Positions 34,401 through 46,620 are shown, counted from the stretch's first letter. The stretch: 64,000 nt of DNA from Elysia chlorotica (GCA_003991915.1 RQTK01000325.1:407177-471176); one strand, 5' to 3'. Numbers and translations: made by a program. The notes: a model not told the origin generated them from the sequence alone.

Positions 34401-37400
34401 ACACTGTCATTAAATCATTACGAAATGGTGATTTAATTCTTACTTCAAGTCAAAATTTTCTGGGTAGGAGTTGGTTTCTGTCCTGGGGTAACTTATGTAG
34501 CCTTGTGTGTACAGTCTCTCTGCAATTTGCATGGTGTGTTGAGGACCCATCCCTGTAGAACAAGGAGTCAAATAAACATCATAATAATAATTATTATTAT
34601 ATTTAAAATACATAGGAGTAAAATGAAAACAAAATTATATATCTAAAATAACAAAGGAGAAATTTAATAAAAACACAATTACCTGTATTTAAAAACACAA
34701 AGAAGTAAAATAAAGACCTAAATATTATAATATATGATATTATGACATTCTTGTATATTCATTAAAGTGGGGATTGGATTCATTTTAGATTGTAACGTCT
34801 GCACTCATCAGCTTCCTGATCTCTAACTGTCATACTGAGGAAAATGCATGAAGGTATTGATGAAAGAGGTTGTTTCTGTTCTGAACATGCGATGCTTATG
34901 TAAATTAATGTTCCACGCAGTTAGTGTTACATGATAATCATAAATAAGATGCCTGCAGGATGCAAACAAATCCAATAACCCTGCTGGCATATTTCACGGT
35001 CAAACTCACCCAGACCCGAACTGGCAACTCTCAACATCTCCACTGTGTTCAGAGCTAAGGGCTTTGCTTTCTCTCCGTTCTTCTGAACCGTCTCCAGAAC
35101 TCTGTAGGAGCAACAAGCCAAACATAACCAGTTACATACAAGCATCGAGTTGTAGTGTGAGAAAAACAAAATATCAATCATAATAAAAACAAAGAGAGCA
35201 AAATTACACAGCACACAATCTAAACTATTGAGCTTAAATGCAGTTGGCCTAGTACAAGTAGTTTTACAACTTTTTGAAATGTTCTAATCTATATTCTTTT
35301 TATTAATTGTTTGGATAGAAGTATAGTGACTCACAGGGCCCCATCGCCACACTTGATGCGGTTGACAAACATGCTGGCCACCTCTCTATCAAACAGCCTC
35401 ACTCGCTCCCAGTCAAGGCGCAGGCTCTTGCCATCTGGTAGGTTGACCTGGGATGGATGAGATAACGTTTCAATTCAAATTCACTTTTTTAAATACCAAA
35501 AACAAAACAAAAAAAAAAAAAAATCAGGAAATGCAAGATGGAAAATTACTACTTTATTTTTAATAAGGATTAAAATATCAGTTTTTACAGTATCACCCTC
35601 CAAGGAATCCAACCACTCCCTCCTCTAAAACATCAAGTAACTCCCTCGCCCTAACTATTACTTAGATGAGTCTGGGCCTACTTACAGTGACATTGATGAC
35701 CCAGAAAGGCTCTGGCTTGAAGGACTGTATTTTGTCATGACGTTCCACACAGAAACCCAGCGTTGGTGTTTGGCATGGTCCATACGATATCAAAGTGCTA
35801 TCTAGATCACCATATTTATTCTGAAATAGAATACAGATTTATTGTGTCAAATAGATTTACTTAATATAAAGATTTGGGTACAAATTACTTCACCGTATTC
35901 TACATTTCATCACGAAAGGTAAAAAGTCTCATTGTGAAAGAGGCAGCTGAGGAACACAGAAATTTCATAACACCATACATTAATGACGATTGATACTTAG
36001 CTCCTCACACAGTGAAATGAATACACCAAAAGGGCTTATGTTTATAGAAACTCAAAACATTACATTGAAAGAGAATTGGTTTTGGTAGAGCCACTTCCTC
36101 GCTGTTACATTTTCCTAATTCATGACTGACAGAGATGTTTGTTTGTTGCTCAGCACCAAACGTCAGCATTATAAAGAATATATTATGGATGAGTCCCAAG
36201 ACTAAAGTCTGATCATTTTACATGCTGCCACAAAGAGACAGTGCAGAGATACCATGACTCCTGTGGGGTTGGGTTGAGTTGGTTTAACATCCAACAGCAG
36301 CACTATATAGGCTATATTGTGGACAGACCCCTGACAATTTTACGTGCTGCCACACACGAGACAGTGCGGGGATACCATGACTCCTGTCTCAGCAGGTTAC
36401 ATTATACTGACACCGACACAACCAGTGCCAGGATTTGAACTCGGAACCTTTGGCGTCGGAAGCCGATGTTCTACCCCTGGACCACCGCGCCCCACACCAT
36501 GACTCCAGTCTCAGCCTGTCACATTACACTGACAAAACAAACCTACCTGGAAAAACCTGGTCTGGAAGCGCGTAAAGGCACAGCCGATCCTCAGGTCCAG
36601 CTCCTGCCTCGCGTCGACGGAGAGGGACTCGTTCTTGTTGGGTTCCACCAGCGTGTTCATCGCTCGCTTTATGTCTGTCTCAGTGATGGCACTGAACCGA
36701 GCTCGGTACACTTGCTGCAAACAGGTGTTAAAATCAAGTAAAAAATGAACTATCCATACACAGTTTGATAGAATGTGGGACTTAGCTTTACAGTTAAAAT
36801 AAATGATAGTAATAAATATCAAAGAAAGACAGTATTCAAAAGTGTGGAATCCCCATAAAGATAACACTTTTAAGAGAACTCTTGCTTAAAGTCAAATTTC
36901 ATATGGCGGACACAGTTCAGCTTTTTTCTTCTTGGTAAGATTTAGAAGTGGTTGTGGCGACGGCGGCAGCAGCAGCAGCAGCAACAGCAGCAACAGTAGT
37001 AGTATTGACTTTGAACTGGATAAAGTCAAGTCTTGCTTAAAGTTAACACTTTTCTTCCCATCCCAAGGGTTTGGCTTTATCACTGTATTCCACTGCACTC
37101 TTTCTAACCTGTCCTGGCACTCGGTTCATCACTCCGATGACACAGTCGATGACTTCAAAGCAAATGTTTTCCCCTTCTTTGTCACAATCAAGCCACAGGA
37201 CAAGATAATCAGCATTCTTTGCCTGGGTCATGGAGAAAAAAAAGATAAAATTTGTTTAAATTTATATTCGGAAATAATAAAATATGAAGAATTAACGTAA
37301 CAACAATATGTGGTATAATCTGTAAAAATGTATGGTTATCTTTAACAACAAAGTTGCCCTTTCCAAAAAAGATGTATCACTATATCATCTTATCATCATC

Positions 37401-38691
37401 ATCATCATCATCATGTTGGCTTGTCCGTTACAGTCAGACGTAGCCTCTGCACAATCTGTCAGACTCAGAAATGCCTCCTTTCTTGGGCTTTCCTTCCTGC
37501 CTGGGTGCCTCCATATGCCTTCTTTGTACTTTGTAGCCAGTCACTATATATCGTTATAAAAATCCTGATGTTGATAGGTATATAAAAAATCTTGAATTGA
37601 AAAGAAAACAGAAGTGATGAAATGAATAAGAGAAAAGTTGGGGAAGCCTCACCTCCTTGCACAAAAACAGCGGCATGTGGAGGTTTGGGTTGGCTTCCTT
37701 CTTGGTGATCGGGGCAGTGAAGAGCTCCACCTTTGCTCAATGAAAAACAAAAACCAAAATAATAATGATTAAAATGCCCTCAGACAGAAAATAAAATTGA
37801 TGATATTATTATTATATGCACTTTGCTAGCACAGTAAGTAACATTGCTCTGGGTTAGTGTCTCTGTACGAGACAGAAGAACACATGATGAAAACTTATCA
37901 AGCTATCAAAACATCAGTGTTGTGAAGCACAGCCAAAACTGACGATGTTGGCAGGTAATATGATGCAGGTAAATAAGTAGAATGATTGATAGCTTGAGGC
38001 AATATTACTGACTCAGTGAGTGTGTACATACAGAGGAATCCAGTTATCTAGGTGAACCTCTTACTTACGGGACAGCTTACAAAATTTAAATTTGAATTTC
38101 CTAAGTTTTTATGAAAAGTGTCTTTAAATGTAATAGTGTAAGGGGACTTTTAATATTCAAATATAATATTACACTCTAGAGGGTGGATCAATATCTCTGT
38201 TGTAAGAATATTGTTATGAGATGGAGAAAACATGTGTAATAAAAGGTCCCAAAATAGGTGTAATAAAATTTGAAAGGCCAAAAAAGTATTTAAAAAAAAG
38301 GAATTGGTGCCTCAGAAAGAGATTATTAAAGAAAGTTGATCTAAAACACAGTTTATTCCACTCTATATTAATATTATTTTAAATCTATGCTTTGTAACTG
38401 CAATGTCTTTAAGGAAAGACATGATCAGAATTCATACTAAGGAAAAGGGAAACTCACTGGATCCACTTTATCCCAGTTGTTGAAACGCCCGGGAAAATCC
38501 ACACCCATCACATGCCCACACACGGACGTCATTTTGAAGTGCACTTGTTCACCATTGAACCTGCCCACGTAATCATGCACCGAGCAAGCTCCATTCATAC
38601 CCTTGCGGGAGTTCATGTTGCCGTTGGAGAGAATCTTAGCCAACGACTGGGCCAGCGATGGCTTCTCAGCCACCATCAGGACTGTTTTCAT
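25481..38691 (-). CDS. TOP3B: DNA topoisomerase III beta
   Basis: Type IA topoisomerase acting on single-stranded DNA and RNA. Exons 1-10: 38458-38691, 37653-37730, 37109-37222, 36547-36714, 35686-35820, 35335-35447, 35010-35101, 34444-34552, 33722-33805, 33113-33233. Exon 11: 32664-32846 or 30494-30676. Exon 12: 32026-32235 or 29880-30089. Exons 13-17: 28890-29107, 28021-28201, 27363-27562, 26221-26323, 25481-25711. All phases agree. Using exons 11 and 12 once gives 857 aa, close to the 862 of human TOP3B. The TOPRIM residues are visible (E9; D116, D118, E120 in [10 protein letters not shown]). The catalytic tyrosine is Y333 in [10 protein letters not shown]. The C-terminus has several CxxC zinc motifs (CGKC, CSTC, CPYC, CNEC, CVEC), then an RG-rich tail ending [11 protein letters not shown]. 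The beta form is told from alpha by its start and this tail. Using both copies of exons 11-12 would add 131 residues in frame. Confidence 0.96.
29880..30089 (-). CDS. TOP3B: TOP3B exon 12, downstream copy (12a)
   Basis: Protein-identical duplicate of the exon at 32026-32235 with intact acceptor TTTTCCCAG and donor AAG|GTGAGA. This copy lies next to the complete exon 13 and may be the one normally joined to it. Confidence 0.85.
30494..30676 (-). CDS. TOP3B: TOP3B exon 11, downstream copy (11a)
   Basis: Protein-identical duplicate of the exon at 32664-32846 with intact splice borders. About 20 bases upstream of its acceptor the sequence switches into an exon-13 stub, which marks the duplication junction. 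Confidence 0.85.
32026..32235 (-). CDS. TOP3B: TOP3B exon 12, upstream copy (12b)
   Basis: Phase 0-0 exon of 70 codons carrying the highly conserved [19 protein letters not shown] block of type IA topoisomerases. It differs from the downstream copy at four third-codon positions, all synonymous. Confidence 0.9.
32664..32846 (-). CDS. TOP3B: TOP3B exon 11, upstream copy (11b)
   Basis: Phase 0-0 exon of 61 codons ([20 protein letters not shown] region), the core fold after the catalytic domain. The acceptor is TTCTTGACCCAG. It differs from the downstream copy by one synonymous third-position change (CTG versus CTA). Confidence 0.9.
36265..36495 (-). mobile_element. Full-length tRNA-derived SINE nested in an older SINE
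   Basis: On the minus strand it starts with a tRNA-like head (GGTCCAGGGGTAGAACATCG, then GAGTTCAAATCC) and ends in an AACTCAACCCAAC tail. It is flanked by ACCATGACTCC.GT at 36251-36264 and 36496-36509. The host sequence on both sides (about 36165-36264 and 36496-36533) is itself a SINE of the same family. It ends about 15 bp from the exon 4 donor of TOP3B. Confidence 0.85.
36961..37002 (+). repeat. AGC/AAC/AGT trinucleotide tract in TOP3B intron
   Basis: Imperfect trinucleotide run (CAG, CAA and TAG units) in the intron between exons 3 and 4. A short (CAT)n run lies at about 37387-37413 in the intron between exons 2 and 3. Confidence 0.8.
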
Positions 38692-38939
38692 GGTGAGCTA
38701 AGAAAAGTCAAACAGATATATTTTGTTAATGTTATCAATGAGATGAAATTAATTTTTGTGCAGGTTGTTTTTTTGTGTTTTTTAGAACTTAATTAACTAT
38801 AATATTATTATGTTACAGGTAAGCACACCACCCCAGGTCCTGGCTTGTGGGTTACCACAGTTCGATGTCGCAAATAGTAAAAATATCTTGTTGACTAAGA
38901 TTATTTGCGATGGGATTTAATACTTTATTTCAATTCAAT

Positions 38940-39490
38940 TGGGAAGGTTTGGGTAGGGAATACGCTGGAAAAATAAAACGATAGTTTTTTGTCTTTTTGA
39001 GAAACTGACAAACTCTTGAACTGAGTTTTCAAGAGCAATTACTTCCTGGAGTGCTTTATTGGAGGATGCATTCTCTCCCTGTTGCATGACAAAAGCATGC
39101 ACTTGTACTAGAGATTGCACAACCCCTTCGTTCATCTCTTAAGGCAGTGCAAGCTCATCATCCTCTTTATCTTCATCTTCATAATTGTTTTCATCAGTGG
39201 CTGGTTGGACTGATGCAGCGATCTGTTTGAGCAGTTTGCACTCCCTCATCAAAGTTGATGTAGTCCTCAATGCTCATTGCTTGCACTGATTTTGTGAGGG
39301 CAGTGTACTGCTGAATCAAATCACTGACATCACTGTTTCTCCTTTGAGGAGATCCAAACTCCTCTAGTGTTGATGAAGTAGCTGAGTCGTGTTCATCCTC
39401 TCTAAGTCAAATCCAGCGTACTTGAAGCATTTCTGTATCCCGGATGTGCGGGCCATGAACACGGCATCAAGAATATTTCTGGGTGAAGGG
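38940..39490 (-). pseudogene. Tigger/pogo-like transposase C-terminal relic
   Basis: The minus strand reads NILDAVFMARTSGIQKCFKY followed by AGF at about 39400-39475. This recalls the C-terminal block of Tigger/pogo-family transposases, where an 'ILDAV ... I..CF..AGF' pattern precedes a variable acidic tail. Further down, stops alternate with open stretches. No DDE catalytic core is present, so it is a decayed fragment just upstream of the TOP3B start. Confidence 0.5.
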
Positions 39491-39518
39491 ACCCCAAAGA
39501 AGGATCTAGACATCTAGG

Positions 39519-39633
39519 GTACAATGCACAAACAAGACGTAGCTTACGTCTCGTCGATTAATAAGAATTTAATGCTTACAACGAGTCATAACTTATGACA
39601 TAAGGTACGTCTTGTTTGTGCATCCTACCCCTA
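39519..39633. mobile_element. MITE-like inverted-repeat element
   Basis: The ends are inverted copies: ATGCACAAACAAGACGTA near 39528 and its reverse complement near 39605, bordered by CTAGGGTA and TACCCCTAGG. At about 115 bp and non-coding it fits a miniature inverted-repeat element or a stable hairpin. Confidence 0.5.
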
Positions 39634-39908
39634 GGATTTGGCATGACAACAACTAGATCTAGATCTGCAAAGCTAGAACTGAACCGTGTTTACACACAAT
39701 GCAGGTGATTTGAGGATTTAATGTAATTTTTCAGTATTCTTAAAGCAAATACCGTTGAGTCAAGCAATGTAGAAATCCAAGAATTAATGAGCGATACAAC
39801 ATCAACCGAGTGAACTGTGTCTGGGTGATTCCATTACACTTTCAGTTCTGCAATAGAACTCGTTTGTGAAACAAGATCAATTGTGGTCTTGCCCACTGTT
39901 GCCTATTG

Positions 39909-39929
39909 GGGGGGGGGGAGAGAGAGAGA

Positions 39930-39979
<50 letters not shown>
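39909..39979 (+). repeat. G-run followed by (GA)n microsatellite
   Basis: A run of ten G followed by about 30 GA units. Confidence 0.95.
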
Positions 39980-39981
<2 letters not shown>

Positions 39982-40268
39982 CGCAATGGAGCCTTAAGCT
40001 GCCCCCTCCCCCCAAAAAATGTGATTAAAAGTGGCAAAAGTAGCAAAAAGTTGGTGCATAATTGTAGCCTTTAAGATTCAATTAAAAAAATTTTAGAAGT
40101 CATTTTAGAGTAGACAATTAAAATTGTATAATTGTTAATGTGCTTTCATTGACTAATACTTTTGTTTTGCGATAATCTCGAATAACACAATAATTATAAC
40201 TCAAGTCTCATCAGTTAACGGTTTAATTACACAATCAAGATAGATGTACTATGTAGCAAATGAAAAGT

Positions 40269-40487
40269 AGCACTATAAAGGCTATATTGTGGACGGGCCT
40301 CAAGACTGGCGTCTGGCAATTTTACGTGCTCCACACACGAGACAGGGCGGGGATACCATGACTCATGTCTCAGCCGGTCACATTAAATTGACACCGACCC
40401 AACCAGTAGGGAACGCAATCGCCAGGGCTCGAACTCGGACCTTTTGCGTCGGAAGCCGATGTTCTACCCCAGGGCCACCGCGCCTCC
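40269..40487 (-). mobile_element. tRNA-derived SINE with head
   Basis: Same family as 36265-36495. The minus-strand head includes CATCGGCTTCCGACGCAAAA and GAGTTCGAGCCC at A/B-box spacing. The 3' pentamer tail is lost. Confidence 0.8.
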
Positions 40488-40489
40488 AA

Positions 40490-41760
40490 AAAGGGACAAA
40501 GAGAGACAGACATAGAAAGAGAGAGTGCGTGTGGAAAGTCAAAAGTCAGCCCTGCAAAAAACATTTTTTTCCGTTTATAGGACTGGAAAATTGTTGGAGT
40601 ATATTTGGAGGGGAGTGGGGATTGGGGGAGGGGGGGGGCAGGTCTATCTTTGATGAAGAATACACTGCATTACTATTAGTATTACTGTGTTGCAGTGGTT
40701 AAAATGTTAATCAATAACATAGATTTTAAATAGTAGACTTATTACTTGATGAACAACAATAGAAACATTCAGAGAAAGACAGATATAGGGATTCTCACTA
40801 ATCGAGGAAAACCAACTGAGAGTAAGATTAGGTCTTTGAGGTTTTTTAGTTGAGGCAGGCAGATAATAAATTTTGTATTAAAATTCAAGAGTCTCTGTAC
40901 GGCTACGAGGAAAACAATTTTTGCTCTTGTTCAATAGTTTATCGACCGATAGTTATTATCAATTGGTTTATTATTTCTTTATGTTCGTTACTTAATTTTC
41001 TCCTCGTTTTTTTGTAGGCTTTGGAGATACATGTATTACACAGACATGAACAGAAAGAAAGAAAAAGAGAAACAAAGAGACATAGAAAGAGAGAGTGCGT
41101 GTGGAAAGTCAAGAGTCAGGCATCCAATTTTTTTTCCGTTTCTGACTGGAAGATTGTTGGAGGGGAGTGGGCAGTTGGGGGGGAGTCTGTCTATGAACAC
41201 TGTATAACTGTTACTGTAGTGTAGTGGTTAAAATGCTAATCAATATAAGCAGAGATTTTAATCAGTGGGTAAAACTCGATTGAAAATATAGGACTAATCC
41301 ATGAGACAAAAAGGGGTGAGAATGTCTAATAGTAGAATTATTACTTGATGAAAAACGATAGAAACATTCAGAGAAAGACAAAGACAGAAACAAAGACCAA
41401 ATTATAAGACAGGCATAGAGATTCTCACTAATCGAGGAGAAACACCAGAGTAAGATTAGGTCTTTGAGGTTTTTTAGTTGAGGCAGGCAGATAATAAATT
41501 TTGTATTAAAATTCAAGAGTCTCTGTACGAGGTACACATTTTTCCTCTTGTTCAATAGTTTTTCCATCGATAGTTATTATTTCTTTACGTTTATTAGAAT
41601 GCCAAATTTTGTTTGTTTTGTGTTTTTTTGTTGTTGTCTTTTTTGTAGGCTTTGGAGATACATGCAGTACAGGGACAGAAAGTAAGAAAGAAAAGGACAG
41701 AGAGACTCAGAGAGAGAGAGAGAGAGAGAGATTATGAATCTTAATGATGGACTACAGATG
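40490..41760 (+). repeat. About 600-bp diverged tandem repeat block
   Basis: AAAGAGAGAGTGCGTGTGGA recurs at about 40516 and 41087, GATTAGGTCTTTGAGGTTTT at about 40825 and 41453, and GGCTTTGGAGATACATG at about 41017 and 41648. The unit is about 570-630 bp with roughly two copies plus a partial one. No protein is encoded. Confidence 0.75.
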
Positions 41761-42339
41761 TATGCGGTGCACACAGAAAAAGAAAATCACTCCACAATCA
41801 ATTTTTCTCTAATCTTGACATGAAGGAGGAATCGGAAGAAAAGAAATGCTTGTCAGAATTGTTTATTGTTCCAGACTCCTGATAAGTTTTACATTTTCAT
41901 ACACGATGTTTGAACACACAGACACATGTCAAAATTTTGAGAAGAAAGATAATAAAAATAAATAATAATGATATTAAACAAACATGGGTAAAAAAATGAT
42001 AACCATAATCATGTTTTCTTTAAAAAAAAATACAAGCTACATCAACAGGTGTTATCAATATCATGACAAAAAAAATAACAGCAATCTTACACTGAAACAA
42101 ACAAGCAAACAAACAAACAATAACAAAAATACTTTGAAAAAATGTGAGCATGATTTAACTTATAAGGTGTATACAGATCATGAGGATGTTCAAATTGAAA
42201 GGACAAATTTTTAAAATTTTAAAAGAGGAAAATGAACAAAGAATACAGGTCTAGTGACAAACGACAAAATATAAACATTTGCAATTAAAAAAAAATGATT
42301 GTGATAACAAACAAAACAAATAACACAATGCAACAATAA

Positions 42340-42410
42340 AATAATAATAAATACAATAATAACAATAACAGCAACAACAACAACAACAAGAACAGCAACA
42401 ATAATAATAA

Positions 42411-42458
<48 letters not shown>

Positions 42459-42459
42459 G

Positions 42460-42496
<37 letters not shown>

Positions 42497-42505
42497 TCAA
42501 CAATT

Positions 42506-42539
<34 letters not shown>

Positions 42540-42540
42540 A
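42340..42540 (+). repeat. AAC/AAT trinucleotide microsatellite
   Basis: Long imperfect CAA/TAA repeat. The valine- and leucine-rich open frames on the minus strand are by-products of it. Confidence 0.95.
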
Positions 42541-42898
42541 ACATAACACAATCATCAAATTTTAAAAAAGAGAAAGAGAAAGATGCGCAAAATGAGTGTA
42601 TAATACAAAAATATATTGTAATAACTAAACAATACAATACATGTATTAACAAAATAAAAAAATACATTTTTTGCGTGAAAAAAAAAAAACAACAACATTG
42701 AAACAGACACAAAAACTCAAAGATTTTGGGATTAAAATATAAATTATATTTTTATTAAACTCGAAGGCAAGGCTAGTAAAAAAAAAATCCTTCTCATACT
42801 CTACACATATTTTTTTTTTACATACAAGTTGTATGTACATCATAACTAGTAATACATGTACTACATATGTTGCTTGAAAGTCTTCACCCACTTTCAGA

Positions 42899-43025
42899 GT
42901 TAAGTTGAGTAGAGTTGGTTAAGTTAACATCCATCGTCAGCACCATGTAGGCTATGTTGTGGACGGGCCCCAAGACCAACGTCTGACAATTTTATGTGCT
43001 GGAATACATGAGATAGAGTGAAATC
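42899..43025 (-). mobile_element. Partial SINE body
   Basis: Matches the SINE family from the pentamer tail through the GTAGGCTATGTTGTGGACGG block, then diverges before the head. A diverged ~75-bp tandem repeat (GACTTAACATTTCTTCGCT at about 43324 and 43399) follows at 43300-43450. The stretch 43450-44581 is AT-rich and may be BET1L 3' UTR. Confidence 0.65.
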
Positions 43026-44581
43026 CGACAAATAAATTTGACCTTGCCTCTATCTATCTAACAGTTAAACTCCCCATAACATTACGAAGTGAGGCCTATG
43101 GTTCACCCACAAACTCACAATTCAGCGCCGTTTGTAGAAACGTTTGCTGCCTACATGAACTTCTGTATTATGGATCTCCATCTGATTACATGCATAAACA
43201 TCCAAAAAGACCAGAACAACAAGCAAGAGAAGGTGAAGACCCACAGGTGTTGACTTGTTGTAGTTTTGCTGTTATCCATACACTATCACTGCAAGTATTA
43301 GGTGTATGTCACGCTAAGCTACTGACTTAACATTTCTTCGCTGTTACATCTACCCTTTATATACCAGGCTTAGGTCATGCAAAGTACATAGGTACCGACT
43401 TAACATTTCTTCGCTCTTTACCCCTGCACTTTCTATACATGAGGCTTAGCTCAAGCCAAGAACACGTTTCAGCTTTGCTAGTAAATTTAATCACATTCTA
43501 TCACTGTTACATTGATTGTAAGCTCTCCGTAGTCATAGTATCAGGCTACCAGAACAAGTCTTTTGAGCAAGGATTTTGACATTCCTGATACTGTTGTGCT
43601 GTCATTTATCAAGCAAAATGGAATGCATGCAGATCCATATTTTCTTTCCCTTTTAAGTTTTATTTACACTCTGGCAGTGGTAATTCAGTACTTAATTTGG
43701 AGAAAGAAAAAAATTAAACCACAACGTATATATGCATTCTGATGAAATTCAATGATTGATTCTACCACACATTCAGTTTTCACACACACGAAAAAAAAAG
43801 AATTGAGACAAAAGGTGTACGCTGCTCTATACATTTGAACTTTTTCTTTAAAGTTTAATGGTGTAAGAAATGAAGCATGACATGTGTCAGCGCTGCCTCT
43901 CCTCCCCCTCCAAATACATAAATACACTCTTTAGCTTCCCCATCCCACCCCTCGTCAATAGAAAACATAACCTTTTCACCAACCCCTATCATCTTGGGAG
44001 TAGATTATTATGTAATATCAATTTTTTTATGACATTAATTTAAAATTCTGTATGAGAACAGCTGCATAAAAACCATGACCCTGCCTGCCACCCCTCCCCA
44101 CCCCTCACCCAATAAACAGACAGAAAGAAAAAGACATTCACAAGAACATTGTACTTCACTTTGAACCCCAATAGCAATCAGGCATGACTCTCCTGAATGG
44201 TATATTTTTACTTTAATCCAACCTACATATTTTAACAGCCGATTTGAGTAGACTGCATACAGTATCGCTGATTATTTATTATTTGGTTGTGAATAAACTG
44301 ATGCAGTATTACTCCTTGTTTGTAAGTTTTTTTGGGTTGACATATTTTGATTCCTCCTCCAAAAAAAGGCACAGCTATTTATAAAGGCCATAGTCTAAAA
44401 AGTCCTTAGTTCATATTTTAAAACATTTCCATGCAGAATAGAAGATATCAGTTTATACATGTACACAATATCACAGTTGTAAAGCGCTAACAATATACCG
44501 TCAATATCCCCACACAATAAAACACAGAAATCATAAGTAGTCATTATACAAGGAGCAACCGTGAAACTGAGTTGTTTTTTT

Positions 44582-46620
44582 TCATGATCTAAATCTTGAA
44601 ATAAAGTAGTAGAATATGATAAAAAGAAAAACCAGTCCTGCGATAATATAGCACATCAGTTTCCGGTTGCTCTTCCCCGAGCCGACCATGTTGGAGAGCC
44701 GGTGTTTCCGGTTGCTCTTCCCCGAGCCGACCATGTTGGAGAGCCGGTGCATGCTTCCCGAAAGCAAACCCTCAGAGCTGCTGAAGTCCCCAGACTACAG
44801 AGAAGAAAAAAACATTGATCTGGGTTTAGTGCATGGACGAATACTGTTTATTTATGATACATTCAGTATGGAATGATTTAAGGGAAACGCACCTTTAACT
44901 TTAACAAAATGGTTAAACGTAAGGAATGTGGTGCAGGCACTGAAAGCAGCTAAGAAACAGAAAGTGTGAAGGGCATGATCGCCAACGCTGTAAAGCATGG
45001 CACTTGATGGATGGATATGTAGTATGACACGATTTAAAAAGGTATGCCACTGAGCAATGTCATTAGCTGCACCATATTAAATAAATCAAATAAACAAAAG
45101 TAGAGAGTCAATGTTTGGCATCTTGAAGTACAATGTTGATCTTAGAATGCTATAATTTTATTTATTTTGTAATCATCCTATTCTAGGCCATAATTACAAA
45201 GAATACAGCCAAAACCAATTATTCATTTCTCTTTGAGAGTGATTTTTTTTCCTTTCTCAGTTCTCTAAAGAGTTATGAAAAACAAAAACAACAACTGAAT
45301 GAGGGCTGCATTTTTTTGGTTGTAAGAATAGATAAAATAATGCATTCTTAAGAGAACATATAACACTTTACTTTTCATGATCTATCCATACTTTTCTCCT
45401 TCTACTTTTGCAACAAATATTTCACCAAAACGGGGCAAGATTCACATCAAAACATACTCACCATTGATCCAACATATCTATTGGATTCTTTTGATATGTC
45501 CTCTATGTCCAGTGCAATCTAAGAAAAAAAAAAGATTTAGTCTTAGACCCAACTTGAAAATGACTTTCATGAGAGACTCTCTTTTTTATGATGTGTGAAT
45601 CTGGCATTGATGCAATGGTAAGTAGCATAGGATAAAAAAAAACACTTAAAATTACTTCTTTATTTAGTGTATGATTCACACACAAGAAAAACAATTGGTT
45701 TGCACAATAAATGGTAAGTATAATGATTTTGGGGATCCTTGTCTTGATATGTATAGAACCAGGACATAAGTTCAGTTTCAGATTATATAGAGGATACACC
45801 TATTGCCATTCATTTTTTAAAATGACTCTTTACTGTCAATCTTCTTATTTTGAACTGATCAAAAATGCATTATTCATATTGTGAAAATAAAAAGACAAGC
45901 TGAAAATACTAAAACTTACCCCTTTCAGAAGAGACACCCTATCTGCCAGACCTTCTGTCCGTCTTTGATTTTCTGTATCAAGCATTTCCTCTGTGTTAAG
46001 CCCTGTGGATTAAAAAAAAAAAGAGAGCTCAGAATCTGATTTTCTTCTGAAGATCACAGGATGCGGCAGTATCCTCCTGGAGGGAGAGTCTAGTATAGAT
46101 TTTATTATGATTATAACTTAGTGCTGGCCCCAATTTATACAATTTCAACAATGACAGGCTTTAATTACACAAAGCTGAAGTGGCTAAACATGCGCAGTGA
46201 GCTTGGATAGTAAAATTATAAACCCTTTACATTTACGAAGTGGGTGCTCGGCACATAGTAGGCCTATATTGTGGGGAAGTTCGGTTTTCTCAAAGCAAAC
46301 TGCGTAGTGGCTACCATCGGCCTATAGTATTTAATCTATGTTATAATGAGACAAACTACCCAGTCATCTGCATTGGAGTAAATACATTACAATGCAATTT
46401 GGTAGGAATGTATATTTCGGACTTTGTCAAAAAAAAAACAACAATTTCATGTGATCAGAAATGTTCAAATTACATTTCCGAGATAGAACAGAAAAAAAAA
46501 ACATCATTTGTTTTTGATATATCATTTGTTTAGATCTAGATCTAGATCCTTCTAGATCAGAGCTTGGTCAGTTTTAAATATCTTACCACCATTCCTCTGT
46601 TTGTTCCGCCAGTCAGCCAT
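44582..46620 (-). CDS. BET1L: BET1L/GS15-like Golgi Qc-SNARE
   Basis: Short tail-anchored SNARE expected to work in transport within the Golgi and from endosomes to Golgi. Four exons: 46587-46620, 45920-46002, 45462-45518 and 44582-44794, with consensus borders and consistent phases, giving 128 aa. It starts MADW like human GS15. The SNARE region reads EEMLDTENQRRTEGLADRVS then IALDIEDISKESNRYV. A C-terminal membrane segment (LMCYIIAGLVFLFIIFYYFI) is followed by SRFRS, matching the GS15 architecture. A 15-residue unit is present twice just before the anchor, which accounts for most of the excess over the 111 aa of human GS15. The assignment over BET1 rests on the MADW start and the anchor end. 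A second identical first exon lies at 49159-49192. Confidence 0.85.
44660..44749 (-). repeat. In-frame 45-bp tandem duplication in BET1L
   Basis: Two identical 45-bp units (44660-44704 and 44705-44749) encode HRLSNMVGSGKSNRK twice. The duplication lies between the SNARE motif end and the transmembrane helix. Confidence 0.97.

Noticed and set aside
36410..36495. tRNA gene
   Set aside because: The A and B box pattern is tRNA-like, but it is fused to a SINE body, repeated elsewhere and lacks a full acceptor stem.
42211..42712. Val/Ile- and Leu-rich apparent membrane proteins
   Set aside because: Products of the AAC/AAT trinucleotide repeat.
46240..46533. 97-codon plus-strand open frame with a diverged copy at 48846-49064
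   Set aside because: Part of the duplicated BET1L upstream block; the two copies do not conserve the frame.
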